The position numbers and the translations under genes are program-made. The notes beneath the pieces were generated by a model that worked only from the letters and a program-made list of their open reading frames with translations, was not told the origin of the DNA and made no database searches. A DNA stretch of 64,000 nt, from positions 15,197,406 through 15,261,405 of the forward strand of contig NC_037257.1 in the NCBI RefSeq assembly GCF_000002425.4, written 5' to 3'. The DNA is from Physcomitrium patens. Taxonomy: Eukaryota > Streptophyta > Bryopsida > Funariales > Funariaceae. This document shows, piece after piece, positions 52,301 to 64,000 of this stretch (positions are counted from its first letter, which is position 1; every line of letters begins with the position of its first letter).

Positions 52301-55200
52301 AGCAAATGAATGGCACGATCTTCCTTCATTGGCAAGGGATTCTCTACTTCAAAATAAAAAGCTTGATTGAATATTCATATGTAAGTTTCGATGGGATATC
52401 ATATCAAGAACTAAATTATTGGAAGTAATATTGATGAAATTAAAACATGCTAGTGCTTGGCAATCATAAGGAAATCTCTACCAAGGTATGTCAAATATTT
52501 TAGTTATTGTATGGGATTACATTAAGTTTGGTGGATCTTTGTAGTTTTAGTTGCTTTTAAGTTTTTTTTAATAGAGCACCACATTAGTTTAGAGAGAGTT
52601 CTAGAGAGAGTTCTACGCAATGCACCTTATAAGTGATGTTTTTGTCATTTGGTTGTAGATAAGAGTAATGTTTGACAAATTTTGCATCAATTAAAAATCC
52701 ATTAGTTAATGAGTGAAATGTAGAAATTTTAAATATCAATTCATTTTTAGTAATTTTCAATTGCAGTTGTTTAATTTGTACAAGTTCTAATAGAACATGA
52801 TTCAAATAGTAAGAATTTAATAGTAAGAAATGCATGACAACTATAGTAGCTATATAGTAGTTATATAGCTAATATTGTCAATCAACTATTATATGTATTA
52901 AATCTTCAAGAAGATATATGATGTAAATAAAAAGATGTTAACATAGGGCAATTTGAAAAATTTGATCCAATGGAGAGTTCAAGAATTGATAGGACTTAGT
53001 TAATAAAAGATAGGTAGGAGATATTCAATCTAAATAAGAATGAGACCATTAGGTTTTAAATAGTTATAGAAAAGTCAAAGATTTTTATTTTATTATTTTA
53101 TTATTTTTAATGTATAAAAATTGAACATCTTGAAGTTCAAGTTAGAACAATTTAGGACAAGAAAATAAGTAGCCTTTAATAGAAAGCTGATTAATTTTTA
53201 ATAATTGAAATATTGTAAATAACCACTAAAGTCAATAATTGGAAGAATTACCACTATTGTTATTATTGCTATTCTTTACTTTAGAATCTTATTCAAATTA
53301 ATTGTAGATAAAGAATTTTTTTGAAATACTTTCTTTATTAGTTCTATTATTTGATTTAAATTAAGTCCTTATATTCTTTCTACTAAAATTAAGTTATATG
53401 CAATTTGATTCAAAATTAATAATAAATAAAAATTTTTCTTTATATAAATTCTAATTATAGCTTATTAATTTTAATAAAAGAAAAATTATTTTTAGGATTA
53501 ATATTTGTAGATTGATATCCAATAAGAGATGCAACAATCTAATTATGATTTAAGATAATGAATAAGTTTTTTTATAAATGAAAGATGAAAATGACAAGAT
53601 CTTTTCAACTTAAGGAATTTTGTACCTACTTACATCTAAGTATTAAAGTTTGGACCTAAGATCTTATGTATAATAAGTCTTTGTCATCTTTTTGTAGTAA
53701 CATGTATTATTAGTCCAATTAGTTATAATAACTAATTGATTGTTTCATCAATATAATATCAAAGGTTAATAAAAGACTTCATAAGGTTTTATCAAATTAT
53801 ATCTTTCTTAATCTTCTTAAATGGTATTTTGTCTAATAGGTCAATTAGAATAGATCCTTGTATCAAGAATATTAATTTAGCCAAAAATTAAAAAATAATA
53901 TATTCATATATTATTAAAAATGAAAAGATTAGTTATTTCTTCAATTATTATAATTTTTGTATATGGTATGAAATGTGTCATTTTAACTTAAAAAAACTAC
54001 AATCACAAAAATAAAGTTATAAAAACTTAAAAGTAAATGATATGTGATGAAGTCCATTGAAATACATGACCAATGTTTTTTTAGAATATATAAAAGTTGA
54101 AGTCTAAAGAATTAATAATATATAGTCTTCCCAAAATAAAAAGGTGTCATAAGATTGAACAAATGCTTAAACAACCTTCCTCATTTGATGCCACCAAAAA
54201 CATCTTGAAATAAGCTCTAAATTTTTTTATATTAAAAAATATCACATTATTAAAAAATCATGTTATGTTGGAAGTGCAAGTATTTATACTTGATCTTCTA
54301 TATTATATAAATATCTTTTATAGAAATCATTAAAATTGATGATTTTAACATAAAAATAAGAAAATATATTAACATCTTTAAAAAAAAATTATTATATAAA
54401 ATAATATAAATTTATTTTTTTACTTAATAACTCAAAGACGAAGTTTTTTAATTTTAAGAGAATTAATGATATTTTTTTGTATTTTTTTATTTTGGTACAA
54501 TAGAATAAAATTTGCATTTATTTGTAATAAAAATATATATAAAATAAAATATTATTTATTTTTTTAATTTAAAAATTGATTTAAAAATATTTCAATGATA
54601 TAAAATAGGAATTGATGTAGAAGCAATTTTTGAACCTTAAATGCTACTTTTATATCTTGATTCTACAATAATTTATTTTTATAACTTAGTTTTGGAAGCG
54701 TAATTAGAATTTAAGAATAATTCTTAATAAATATTTGATGATAGTTTGTAAGTTTAAAAAATATGGAACATCACATATGATTTTTAAAATTTCTTAATCT
54801 ATAATAAGTTGTAGTTTTTAAAAATCTATTAAAAAATTATTATTTGAGATAGAATATCTCAATATTTTTATTCAAATTATATAAAATAGATATTTTTCCA
54901 TCTTGATATGTAATCTTGTAACTTTAAGTTTTTATAGTATAAGATAAAAATAAAATAATATTAAATAGTTCCAAATTTTTATTAAATCAATTTACCTATC
55001 TTAACCAATATATAAAAAATAATAATTTCTTGATTCATTTTTCCATTATTAGATTTAAAACTAATAAAAATCAACCACATTCATCATGATTTTTATATAT
55101 TTTTTTTATTAAAACTGGATATATTTAATAAAAACATGGATCTATGTAATACTCCTCTAAAAATATTATTTACATTCCTTCATCATCAAAGATATGAATT
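52300..55200 (-). mobile_element. Heavily decayed retroelement sequence
   Basis: This AT-rich stretch has no open frame. Segments around 54170-54300 resemble the integrase amino region of copy 1 near 10120-10260: CATTTGATGCCACCAAAAA corresponds to CATTTGAGGCTACTAAAAG. A segment near 55070-55180 resembles the reverse-transcriptase region near 11590-11680. A third chromovirus on the minus strand is the likeliest source. Boundaries cannot be set. Confidence 0.4.
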
Positions 55201-55274
55201 ATAACTAATAAAAACCTCTCTCTCTCTCTTTCTATATATATATATATATATTCAATAAAAAATAATACAATATT

Positions 55275-55844
55275 AAAACAAGAATGACTATTATCAAAGA
55301 TAAGAAGACCAAAGACTATTGAAATAAGACTAAAAATAAGAAAGATATTGATAAGAAAGAAGAAGTCCTCACTCTTACTTTCATATATACTATGTAATTA
55401 AAAATTACATGACAACATTCTATAGGACGTCCAATAGGTATCTATCTTGCTAGATACATGTCTAACTTATAAGATTTCTTATATATATGCCACATGATAT
55501 TAAAGACATGAATTTCAAAAGACTAAAAATTCAATATATTCTTATGTCATTCAAAAAGACTAGAAAATCATTCAAAGATGGTATAATATTAAACTAAAAT
55601 GGCTACTATCAAAGATAAGAAGATTAAAAAGACTTGAAACAAGACTAAGAACTAAAAAGGCATTGATAAGAGTGAAGAAGGTTTTACTCTTGCCTCTATA
55701 TATACTATCTAATTAAGAGCTACATAGTAATATTCTATAGGACTTCCAATACTTGTCCAATTTGTAAGACACCTGTATTAACTTGTAAGGTAATTTTCCT
55801 ATATATGTGCTTGATTATTAACTTATACTATAAGCTACCAACAT
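55275..55844 (-). repeat. Two tandem family B LTR-like units
   Basis: The approximately 225-base unit at 55275-55500 (from ACTATTATCAAAGATAAG through CTATAGGACGTCCAAT to CTTATAAGATTTC) is repeated at about 55590-55800 with CTACTATCAAAGATAAG, CTATAGGACTTCCAAT and CTTGTAAGGTAATT. Both match 15040-15240. A CT run and a (TA)n run precede them at about 55215-55251. Confidence 0.6.
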
Positions 55845-55846
55845 AT

Positions 55847-57448
55847 TGTTGTGTGGTAACATGACTATATGATGAAAGAAAAAAGAAAAGATTATATTAT
55901 AGAAGATCTTAAATAAAAATATTTTAGTAAATTATCCTAAAAATATAGATAATAATTAAGGAGGTAGTAAAAATTAATAAATACTAATATTGACTCCTTG
56001 AAGAAGAGAGTTCTATTTATTTTGTAAATGCATAAATGAGCCAAATCAAAGTAAATGAAATAAATAATTGAAATGGATATTTTTTGAAAGAATTAAAAAA
56101 ATATTTTTAGAAAAAATCACTTCAAAATATAAAGAATTAATATTAAAAAAGAATCAATTATGAAACAAGGTCAAAATCAGACCCTAAGACACAAAACTAT
56201 GCCTCTATGACAATTCCAAGGTTCTTTTGTTGATTAGAGAGTGGAATTTGAGAATAGACTTGTGAGAAGATTTTTAAAAGTTTTATTTATGTGATTTGAA
56301 GGTATATTGAGGTTTGGAAGGCTTTTCAAAATGAAAGATGTATTTCATAGATTTGGATTTTGGAAAATAAAATAAAATAAATAAATTTATAGATTTTGTA
56401 AATTTTGTAGCATATTTATGAGTAATTTTTTAAAAAAATTCCAATGTATTTATCCTAAATATATTTAAATAACTTGATGTTAATTTAATGATTAAAATGA
56501 TGGTTATTAGAATTTTTGTGGATTATGGTCTTAGATAATTGAAATTTAGGATTAATGAGGATTTTTGCGATCTCACAATATTTGCCTATTTAATTGAAGC
56601 ACAAATTAGTTAGAATAATTTAAATTTAAAAATCTATATATCAACCAGTTTTTGAAGTAATTTAAAAATTAAATAAGAAATAAATACTATTGAAAGATCA
56701 ACATTCAAATTAGAGAAGAAGAGTGGCTAACATTTGAGAGGTTTTGGAAGCTTTTCATTTAATTGGTGAGTTTGATTTTTGTCAAAATTTTTTTACTTGT
56801 TAATTAATTATGGATTTAAATGTGATTAAAATTTTAATCAAGATCAATTCTTTAATTAATATTTATTGAGATTTTAAAATAACTTTAAAAAATGGTTAAG
56901 ATTTACTTAAGATTTTTTTAAAATTATTTTAGATTTGATTTAGAGTTTAGGATTTGGTCAAGGTTTCATTAAGATTTTATTACGATTTGATTTAGGATAT
57001 ATTTAAAATTTTATTAGGATTTATTTAGAATTATTTTAATTTTATTAAGATTTAATTAAAAATATATTAATATTAAATTAAGATTTATTTAAGATTTATT
57101 TAAGATTTATTTAGATTTTATTTAGAATTTTTATTTTTAATATTTATTTATGATTTATTTAGATTTTATTTAGGATTTCTATTTTTAATATTTATTTGGA
57201 ATTTTTTTATTTTTTTTTGAAGATTTATATTTTTAATATTTTTTTAGCTTATTGTTATTTTATTAAAGATTTTATTTTTATATTTCTTTAGAATTTCTTT
57301 TAAATTTCTTTTGAATTGATTAAAAATTACTTAGAATTTAATTAAGATTCTATTAGACTTAGTAGAATCTTATTGTTGCATTTTTTTATTTACCTTCTAC
57401 AATTAGGTCCTTGATAAATTCTTAGGCAAGCATTCACATTATACAACA
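55847..57448 (+). mobile_element. Family A LTR inserted in a family B LTR
   Basis: The segment starts TGTTGTGTGGTAACATG and ends TACAACA. It shares the family A landmarks (AGATTATATTATAGAAGATC near its start, the TTTAGGATT/TTTATTTAGG array at about 56930-57180). Sequence left of it (to 55844) and right of it (from 57449, GTGGCTAACTTGTTGG) is continuous in the copy at 15200-15330, so this LTR was inserted later. Similar CATAT and CATGT bases flank the two ends, suggesting a decayed target duplication. Confidence 0.6.
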
Positions 57449-57602
57449 ACATGTGACATGTGGCTAACTTGTTGGCCAAGTTTCTAATCTATCAATCAAC
57501 TAAAAACATACATAAAGTCAAATAAGTGTTTATATAGCTTTTAAGAAGCTTTTCCATTAGATAATATCAAATCTATATACATTTATATTTTATCTAATAT
57601 TA

Positions 57603-57646
<44 letters not shown>

Positions 57647-57649
57647 ACA
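57449..57649 (-). repeat. Right-hand part of the family B 3' LTR, copy 2
   Basis: It continues the family B LTR after the inserted family A LTR and ends in a TA/TG microsatellite and TGTGACA. The next bases give minus-strand AAAAAGAAGGATTA, a polypurine tract, matching the same position at 8894-8909. Confidence 0.6.
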
Positions 57650-58019
57650 TTAATCCTTCTTTTTAAAAACAAGTTCTATAAAGAATAGTCATCATATATT
57701 GAAGAAGTCAAAGATGCAGCAAATTATGTTTATTACATACTATGAACTTTGTTCTATTTAAAGGTGGTTGATAGATCTTCTCAACTGCTATGTTATCTTG
57801 AAAATTATGATAATCTTAATGTCTCATTCAATAAGTTAACAAATGAATATTCTTGAGTTAAATCTATTGGCTATTGTTTTTTTCATCTTTTTAGTATCAC
57901 AAATACACAAAAATTATAAAAAATTTTAATCTTTTCAAAATCATTTTACTTTTATAGCAAAGATTTACTATTCTTTATCTTCGTTTTGATGGATATTATC
58001 GATAATAGGCATCAATCTT

Positions 58020-58165
58020 TTTCGTTACATTTACAAGATTTTTGGATGCATCATATGTACATTCACTAATATCATGTTAAGACTAATAAATCAGATATTT
58101 TAACCTATTTTGATATTGTCTTGAAACTAAGACTTCTTCTACCTCAAATTCTTGAATATTATCTA
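58020..58165 (-). pseudogene. Chromodomain, copy 2
   Basis: The minus strand reads QEFEVEEVLVSR, NRLKYLIY and, after stops, DISECTYDASKNLVN. It is homologous to 8997-9140 in copy 1. Confidence 0.7.
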
Positions 58166-58726
58166 CTTCTATAGGAGGAGATAACATTTGGCTTCTTTCC
58201 AAGATATTCATTGTCTTATATAGTTTAAGAAAAAACATGTAGAATATAGAATGGATCTTCATAAACTTCAGTAGGTATAATTGATAAGCAATTAGATTGA
58301 TTTGTTTACAAATAAGACATAGTCTAAGCCTACAATAATCTAATTAATGATAAAAGAGGCTAGTCTAAATATTGTAATGAAGTAGCCATACCTTATTGCT
58401 TATATGGAATTGAGGTTGTTCTTTATAATAGACATCCACATTGGTTTTTTATCATTCTTGAGCTTCTTTTAATTGTGCATTTATTGTTGTATGTAGTTTG
58501 GATAAAAAATTTATTAAATTTTTCATTGTAGATTTATTAATTCTTTAGAAGTCAAAAGTATTAAATTATAGATGATAAAAATATTTAATAAAAAATAAAA
58601 TTTATATAAAAGAATATATTATATTATTATAAATAAACTCTATCAATTATAAAAAAGTTATTCAATCATCTTGTTAGTAGTAAATGATACATCTCAAAGA
58701 TTGCCTCAAAACTTAGTTTACGCTCT

Positions 58727-60397
58727 CATGATGTAATACATCTAATAGATGAAAAGGATAAATAAATTATTATATTATATAAGATCTTACTTCAAATATT
58801 ATAGCAAATTGTCTTTGAAAAATAGACAATAGCTCAAAAAAAAAAAAAAATTGAAGATTTAAATGCCATTTTTTTACAAAGTAGGCTTCTATTTACTTTA
58901 TGATACCATAAATAAGGCAAATCAAGATAGATTAGAAAAGTAAAGAATATAAGCATATGTAGGAAGAAATTAAGAGTTGATTTTTGCAAAAATTAATTCA
59001 AAAAGGTAAAATTTGATACCTGGAGAGGACTAGTTACCAACAAGAAATCAGACCTTGAGGTACAAAACCAAGCACCTACGGCAACTCCAAGGTCTTTTGT
59101 AAATCAAAGAGTGGAATTTGAAAGCAAAATTGATAGGATTTCTTTAGGTGTTGATTTTGAGTGATTTGAATGTGTAATGGCTTTGTAAGAACTTTGCAAA
59201 GTTATAATTGTTTTGGATGATTTTAGAATTTATGAAATAAAAAAGATATTATATTTTAGAGAATTTTGTAACTTTGGTAGTAGATCTACAGTTCAAATTT
59301 TAAAGAATTATGTAAATAGTTGTTTGAAATATATGCTGTAAGTTTGAGCTTGATTGAATGGTTGAATTGAAGGTTATTGAATCCAAGTAGGTTAAAGGCT
59401 TGAAAATTAGATTTTGAAGGACAATTAAGGTTTTTAAGATCTTTAGCAATCTACTCATTGAATTGAAGTAAAATTTGTATATAAAGATAATAGACTTGAT
59501 TTACTACATGTATATGAAATTTAAAAATAATTAAATGGTTTAAAAAGAGAATATTAGCATTAAAATTTCAACATTCAGATTGGAATAGGATGCCAGCCAA
59601 CACTTAAGCAAATTTTAGGATTTTTCTTCCATTAAGTAAGTAAAATTATCTTCAAATTTTGTGTGTTTATTGTTATCTTAGTTTTTGAAAAGTATATAAA
59701 ATTTTAAGTAAGATCAATAGTTTAATGAATAAATATTGAGGTTCTAAATTATACTAGGATTAAATTGAATTGATTAGATTTTGATTGGGATTTGATTTAG
59801 AATTAGGATTGAATTAGGATTTAGGATTTGATTAAGGTTTGGTAAGGATTTAAGATTGGACTAAGGTTTAAGATTTGATTTAGGATTTTTTTAGGATTTA
59901 GAATTTAGGATTTAGACTTTGGGTAAGCTTTGGTCAAGATTGAGGATTGGACTAGGGTTTCAGATTTGATTTAGGATTTGCTTAAAATTTAGGATTTAGG
60001 ATTTGCTAAGAGTTAAAGATTTGCTTAGGATTTAGAATTTAGCCTAAAATTTGATTAAAGTTCATTGGGATTTTAATTAGGATTAAATTAGGACTTGATT
60101 GAGATTTATTTAAGATATATTTGGAATTATTCTAATATTTCTTTAAGGTTTCTGAGAAATTCTTTTAATATTTATTGTCGATTTTTTTTAACTCTAAGAG
60201 TTTTTATTATTTTTTTTGTAATTTTTTTAAGTTTTTTTTTGAATTTGATTAAGCTTACTTAGCATTGTTGAGGTTTAATTAGAGTTTATTTAATATTCTA
60301 TTAGAGTTAAGATTTTGTTGTTTCAATTTCTATTCTTCCTTCTATAGTTAGGCGCTTAGTACATTCTTGAGTAAGATTTCATGTAATACAACAAGAT
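58727..60397 (+). mobile_element. Family A solo LTR inside integrase, flanked by GCTCT
   Basis: The segment 58727-60397 carries the family A LTR landmarks and interrupts the integrase of copy 2, which continues on both sides as in copy 1. The 5-base direct repeat GCTCT stands at 58722-58726 and 60398-60402, the length expected for a Ty3 target duplication. The outer bases are decayed (TCTCATG where other copies have TGTCATG). A dense array of TTAGGATTT-like motifs covers about 59750-60100. Confidence 0.65.
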
Positions 60398-60399
60398 GC

Positions 60400-61320
60400 T
60401 CTATTTTTTTGATGATTTGAAAATAAAATGTCAAAGATAATTTTATGTCTACCTTTTAAATCTTGAAAAAAATTCTCTAAAATCATAATACATATTAAAT
60501 CTATTTGATATAATATCTTTGAAAAATCCATGATATCAATAGATATTATCAAGATTTTTTTTTAATTATTTCTTCATTTATAATAGATTTTATGTACAAT
60601 AAAAAAATGTCACTTTGATAAAACAATCTACTATCATGTATATAAAATCATAAGAATTTGAGATTGAAAGATCTATAACAAAATCTATAGAAACAAAAGA
60701 TAATAGTTGTTCTAGAATAGGTGATGGTTGAAGAAGTTCATAAAGACAATATTAAAGAGTTTTTATCTTGAATAAATATCAAATGCTTGTACAAAGTCTT
60801 TCATTGCCTTCTACATTTGAAACCACCAAAAATCTTTGGATATTTGTTTGAAAGTCTTGTTATATCCAAAATATTTGATTGCTAAAAAGTTATCATAAGC
60901 TTAAATAACATGTAATCATCCTTTGTCTTCTAGAATATATAATTTTACTTCAAAATAGAATAGATTATTCTTAAATTAAAATTTAAAAGTATTATAAAAT
61001 TTGAAAGAATTATGCTTAATATGATGAATAAAAAGATTAAAAGACAAAGTTGATTGAACTTGTTTAAAAAAAGTTGAATCAATAATTAATATTGATTTCA
61101 TTGCTCAAAGATGAAAATGCTTTGGCTTAAAAAAATTGTTCTTTATTAATCAAAGGTTGATTTTTTTTTTTCGATGTAAGATATGAACGTCTAAAAAGAA
61201 TGTGTAATAAATTATATTATTTTTTAAGTTGATAAGCAATTTTGAAATTAAATCTTAATAAAAATATATTTTAAAAATCTTGGCAATAATTCAAAACATA
61301 TATTTCCACGAAATACTCTA
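60400..61320 (-). pseudogene. Integrase, remaining part, copy 2
   Basis: It is homologous by eye to 9730-10640 of copy 1: shared TTGATATAATATCTTTGAA and, further on, CACCAAAAATC and TTATATCCAAAATATTTG blocks. All frames are broken. Confidence 0.65.
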
Positions 61321-61336
61321 GATTCTTTTTATCCAT

Positions 61337-62697
61337 TGTCATATTGTAATACAACTATATAATAAAAATATAAAAAGAATAATATTATAATTTATATTCT
61401 ATTATTTTGATTCAATAATAATTCTAGATATTTAAATTAGGCTTTTATGAAAGCATCTTAGTTTATTTTCTTATTTTAATAGCTAATAGATTAAAGGTTG
61501 ATTAACAAATTTATCTTCTAGGTTGTAAAAAATTCTTTTGGTACCTTAAAAAGGTAATAAATTGATAAAAATTAAGTAGATTAAATAAATATTTAATACA
61601 ATCAACTCTAAAATGAAATTAAAAGATAGGATTGTATTAAAAAACTCCTAAAAAAGATTGGATTGATACTCAAGGAACACCCATTTGTATATGGAGGTCG
61701 AAATCAAACTTCTAGCTACTTAAATAGTTAGTTAGGACGAAGTATAAGAGATTTTTGAAGATCAAAGAATTGAATCAAAGAATTGAGTCAAAGAATTAGT
61801 TTCAAGCTTGTTGTACAATAATAAAGCTTATTTTCATAGATTTTGAGATGATTTTATAATTATTTTGTAAAATTAGGATTTATCTTGGTGATTTTTAATT
61901 TATGCAATAAAATTATGGTTAATACTTTTAATTGATTTATGAGATGCATACAACATCTACAATTCAAATTTCATCAATGCAAAGTTGAATGGATGTGCTA
62001 ATTCTATATAAACTTTTATATTATTCTAATAACATAATTAAAAAATATTTAGTTATTAATGAAAAGAGGTATTAGAAGTTGGTAATTTAGGATTGGATAG
62101 GATTTTGGTGATATTTAAAGATCTAATTATTGGAATAAGGAGAAACTTGGCATAGTTTTGAAAGATTGATATGTCAAACTATACACCAATTTGGACTTGA
62201 AGTTGATGATGGGAGATGGAAAAATTATTCCTTGAAATTCATCATTAGCCTTTAAATGAGCAATTGAGGGAAACTAGCGTGGCTCTTTTGTATTTTTTTT
62301 ATAATTTGTAAGTTGGATTGGATTAAAATTTGTTGAGCATATAGAAGACATATTGTTTTATTAATATAATTTTTTTTTAATATCAATTCAATAATTAGAT
62401 CAAAAACCATAGCTAGTTGAAGCTCGTTGCTAAGGATTAGAATTTGGATAAAAAATTTGAAGTTACAAAAAAAAAGAAAAAAAAGACAATTAGGATTTGT
62501 ATTTACTTAAAGTAATCAAGAAGAATATTTTTGAGCCTTTTCTATTGATTTTAAGTTTTTTTACATTAGAATTCAAATTTTTTCTTTCTTAATAGTTGAA
62601 ACCTATTAGAATTTCTTTAATAATTGTAATATATGACTTCACCTTCCATAGCCAAGTATCTAGTGTATTTCCAAACAACAAGATACAAAATATGACA
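61337..62697 (+). mobile_element. Second family A solo LTR inside copy 2
   Basis: It begins TGTCAT and ends ATGACA, the same 6-base termini as the LTR at 7316-8759, and is 1.36 kb. It separates the RNase H region from integrase, where copy 1 is continuous. Flanking bases TCCAT and CTATG are not an exact duplication. Confidence 0.6.
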
Positions 62698-62719
62698 CTA
62701 TGTATATGGTGATTGATTT

Positions 62720-62960
62720 TGAAATGCCTTCTAGATATTGACACCATTCTTGAAATGAATCCATGCTTACAAGAAGTTTTTTAATTGTAAATCTTGTAGT
62801 TGATTTCAATTGCTAAAAATTTTATGGAATAAAAAGCTATTAAGTGGAGCTTGTGATCTATTGCCACTTGTGACAATACCACAGCCATAGTAAAGTCTAA
62901 TGCATCTATTTTAATATGAAATACCTTAAAAAATCAATACAATACAAGATTATTGTAAAA
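62720..62960 (-). pseudogene. RNase H, copy 2
   Basis: The minus strand reads ALDFTMAVVLSQVAIDHKLH, then LIAFYSIKFLAIEINYKIYN and a stop. The expected DASN start has become DFTM, and the segment after the stop is frameshifted. Confidence 0.75.
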
Positions 62961-63211
62961 ATAAAAATTATTTTTAGACTTCAAAAGATGTTTTAACTTC
63001 TTTTCCACTTATTTATTTTTTTATATATCAAACATGTAAGAAGAGCCGCAACTTGAAAAAAATTCTTAATGAAGATCTAATAATAATTAGAAATTTTTTA
63101 AAAATATTTTATATTTTTTTAAATTTTTTAAAAATCTTTTAATCCATAATAATTTGAATATTTTTAAGATCCAATATAATGCTATTGTTTGAAACGATGT
63201 ATCTTAAAAAA

Positions 63212-63219
63212 TTAACTTA

Positions 63220-63264
<45 letters not shown>

Positions 63265-63800
63265 CATATAATCTTGCATTTTTTAGTTTTTGTAACACAC
63301 AATAAACATGATGTTTGTACTTTTTTATATTCTTAGAATAGGTTAATATATTATTTAAAAGAAAAATAATAAAATCATCAAGAAACTCACAAAAAACATC
63401 ATTTATCAGATTTTGAAAATCAACTAGTGCATTCTTAAGTCCAAAAAGTATGATAATATTTGAAATAATTATATTTGGTTTAAAATATAATTTTTTATTC
63501 ATTTTTTTTTTTTTTTTTAATGCTTATCAGGTTATATGCTCCTCATAGATCTATTTTTATATAGATCTTTACTTCATTGAATTGATTAAGAAGTCTTGAA
63601 ATCAAAGGTAATAGATACCTATTCTTGATGGTGAACTTATTGAGTCTATGATAGTCTATACACATCCAAAGTGATTTGTCTTTTTTCTTCACAAATAAGA
63701 TAGGAGCTTTTATTAGAATTTTGAAATAGTATATAAAATTCTTAGTCAAGTTCTTATCAATGTAATCTTTGAGTATAGCCAACTTGTTTTGTGATAAGCT
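63212..63800 (-). pseudogene. Reverse transcriptase, copy 2
   Basis: 63782-63543 gives DYIDKNLTKNFI, KAPILFVKKKDKSLWMCIDY, RLNKFTIKNRYLLPLISRLL and VKIYIKIDL. 63502-63212 gives FGLKNALVDFQNLINDVF, EFLDDFIIFLLNNILTYSKN and HHVYCVLQKLKNARLYANIY. The active-site YLDD is replaced by LLNN, so both catalytic aspartates are gone. A (TA)n run (about 63220-63260) lies just beyond the last frame. Confidence 0.9.
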
Positions 63801-64000
63801 ATAGATTGGTCCAAATGGTAGTTAAATTCCTTCTTGAAGATCAATAGAATTATTATAGAAACAATTCTTTGGAAAAATATCTTCATAATCTATGTATTGG
63901 CTTAGAATACTATTTAAAATATTTTTTCTATTAAAAATAAGTATGATGTACATAGCAAAAGTTGATCCTTCTTTTATAATTTGTATTTTTTTATATCTAT

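Larger units (their letters stand above)
57650..64000 (-). mobile_element. Decayed Ty3/gypsy chromovirus, copy 2 (leaves right edge)
   Basis: Domains in minus-strand order from the right edge are reverse transcriptase (63800-63212), RNase H (62960-62720), integrase (61300-60400 and about 58730-58450) and chromodomain (58165-58020), as in copy 1. Two family A LTRs split it, at 61337-62697 and 58727-60397. Gag and protease would lie beyond 64000. Only the reverse transcriptase retains sizeable open frames, so this copy is inactive. Confidence 0.85.

Noticed and set aside
59750-60100. Interstitial telomere repeat
   Set aside because: Only one TAGGGTTT-like unit is present. Units are irregular, and the array recurs at the same position in other family A LTRs, so it belongs to the element.

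Overview
This window looks like nuclear DNA of a land plant, most likely a bryophyte. I infer this from three plant-type split genes with many small introns: an ABCD2-like plastid ABC half-transporter, cereblon and the 26S proteasome ATPase RPT5. They sit in islands of ordinary base composition separated by very AT-rich seas of decayed LTR retrotransposons. The species cannot be fixed from the sequence alone.

Layout. (1) 1-6.3 kb is a gene island. The ABC transporter runs on the minus strand from 5670 to 659 in ten exons. An unrecognised open reading frame at 383-1, with a small possible exon at 586-521, follows on the same strand and leaves the window. (2) 6.5-19.1 kb is retrotransposon sea. 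It holds the 3' end of a plus-strand Ty3/gypsy element (family A) with its LTR, and a nearly full-length decayed minus-strand chromovirus (family B, chromodomain to gag and a decayed primer-binding site). It also holds a second chromovirus fragment, nested LTRs and an inverted repeat. (3) 19.2-35.6 kb is mixed intergenic DNA. Mid-GC patches alternate with AT-rich stretches and I find no gene I can name. (4) 35.6-42.4 kb is cereblon on the plus strand (ten coding exons, 602 residues). (5) 42.4-46.7 kb is intergenic. (6) 46.7-50.4 kb is RPT5 on the minus strand (ten exons, 426 residues). (7) 50.4-52.3 kb is its upstream flank. (8) 52.3-64 kb is a second retrotransposon sea, with another minus-strand chromovirus that leaves the right edge and is interrupted by at least two family A solo LTRs.

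How the genes relate. Cereblon is the substrate receptor of CUL4-DDB1 ubiquitin ligases, and RPT5 is one of the six ATPases that unfold ubiquitinated proteins at the proteasome. They act in one pathway and are convergent neighbours, but nothing in the sequence shows co-regulation. The ABC transporter is unrelated to them.

The most interesting items are as follows. A phase-compatible splice path could extend the ABC transporter into the unknown downstream reading frame. Cereblon has a large acidic and basic low-complexity insertion while its ligand-binding tryptophans are intact. The two Ty3 families are nested, with decay that looks like C-to-T deamination, and the family A LTR carries a degenerate TTAGGATTT-like array. 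I found no CRISPR array, no operon, and no clearly new defence or metabolic system. All exon models are manual readings of splice signals plus remembered family similarity; no alignment was run.
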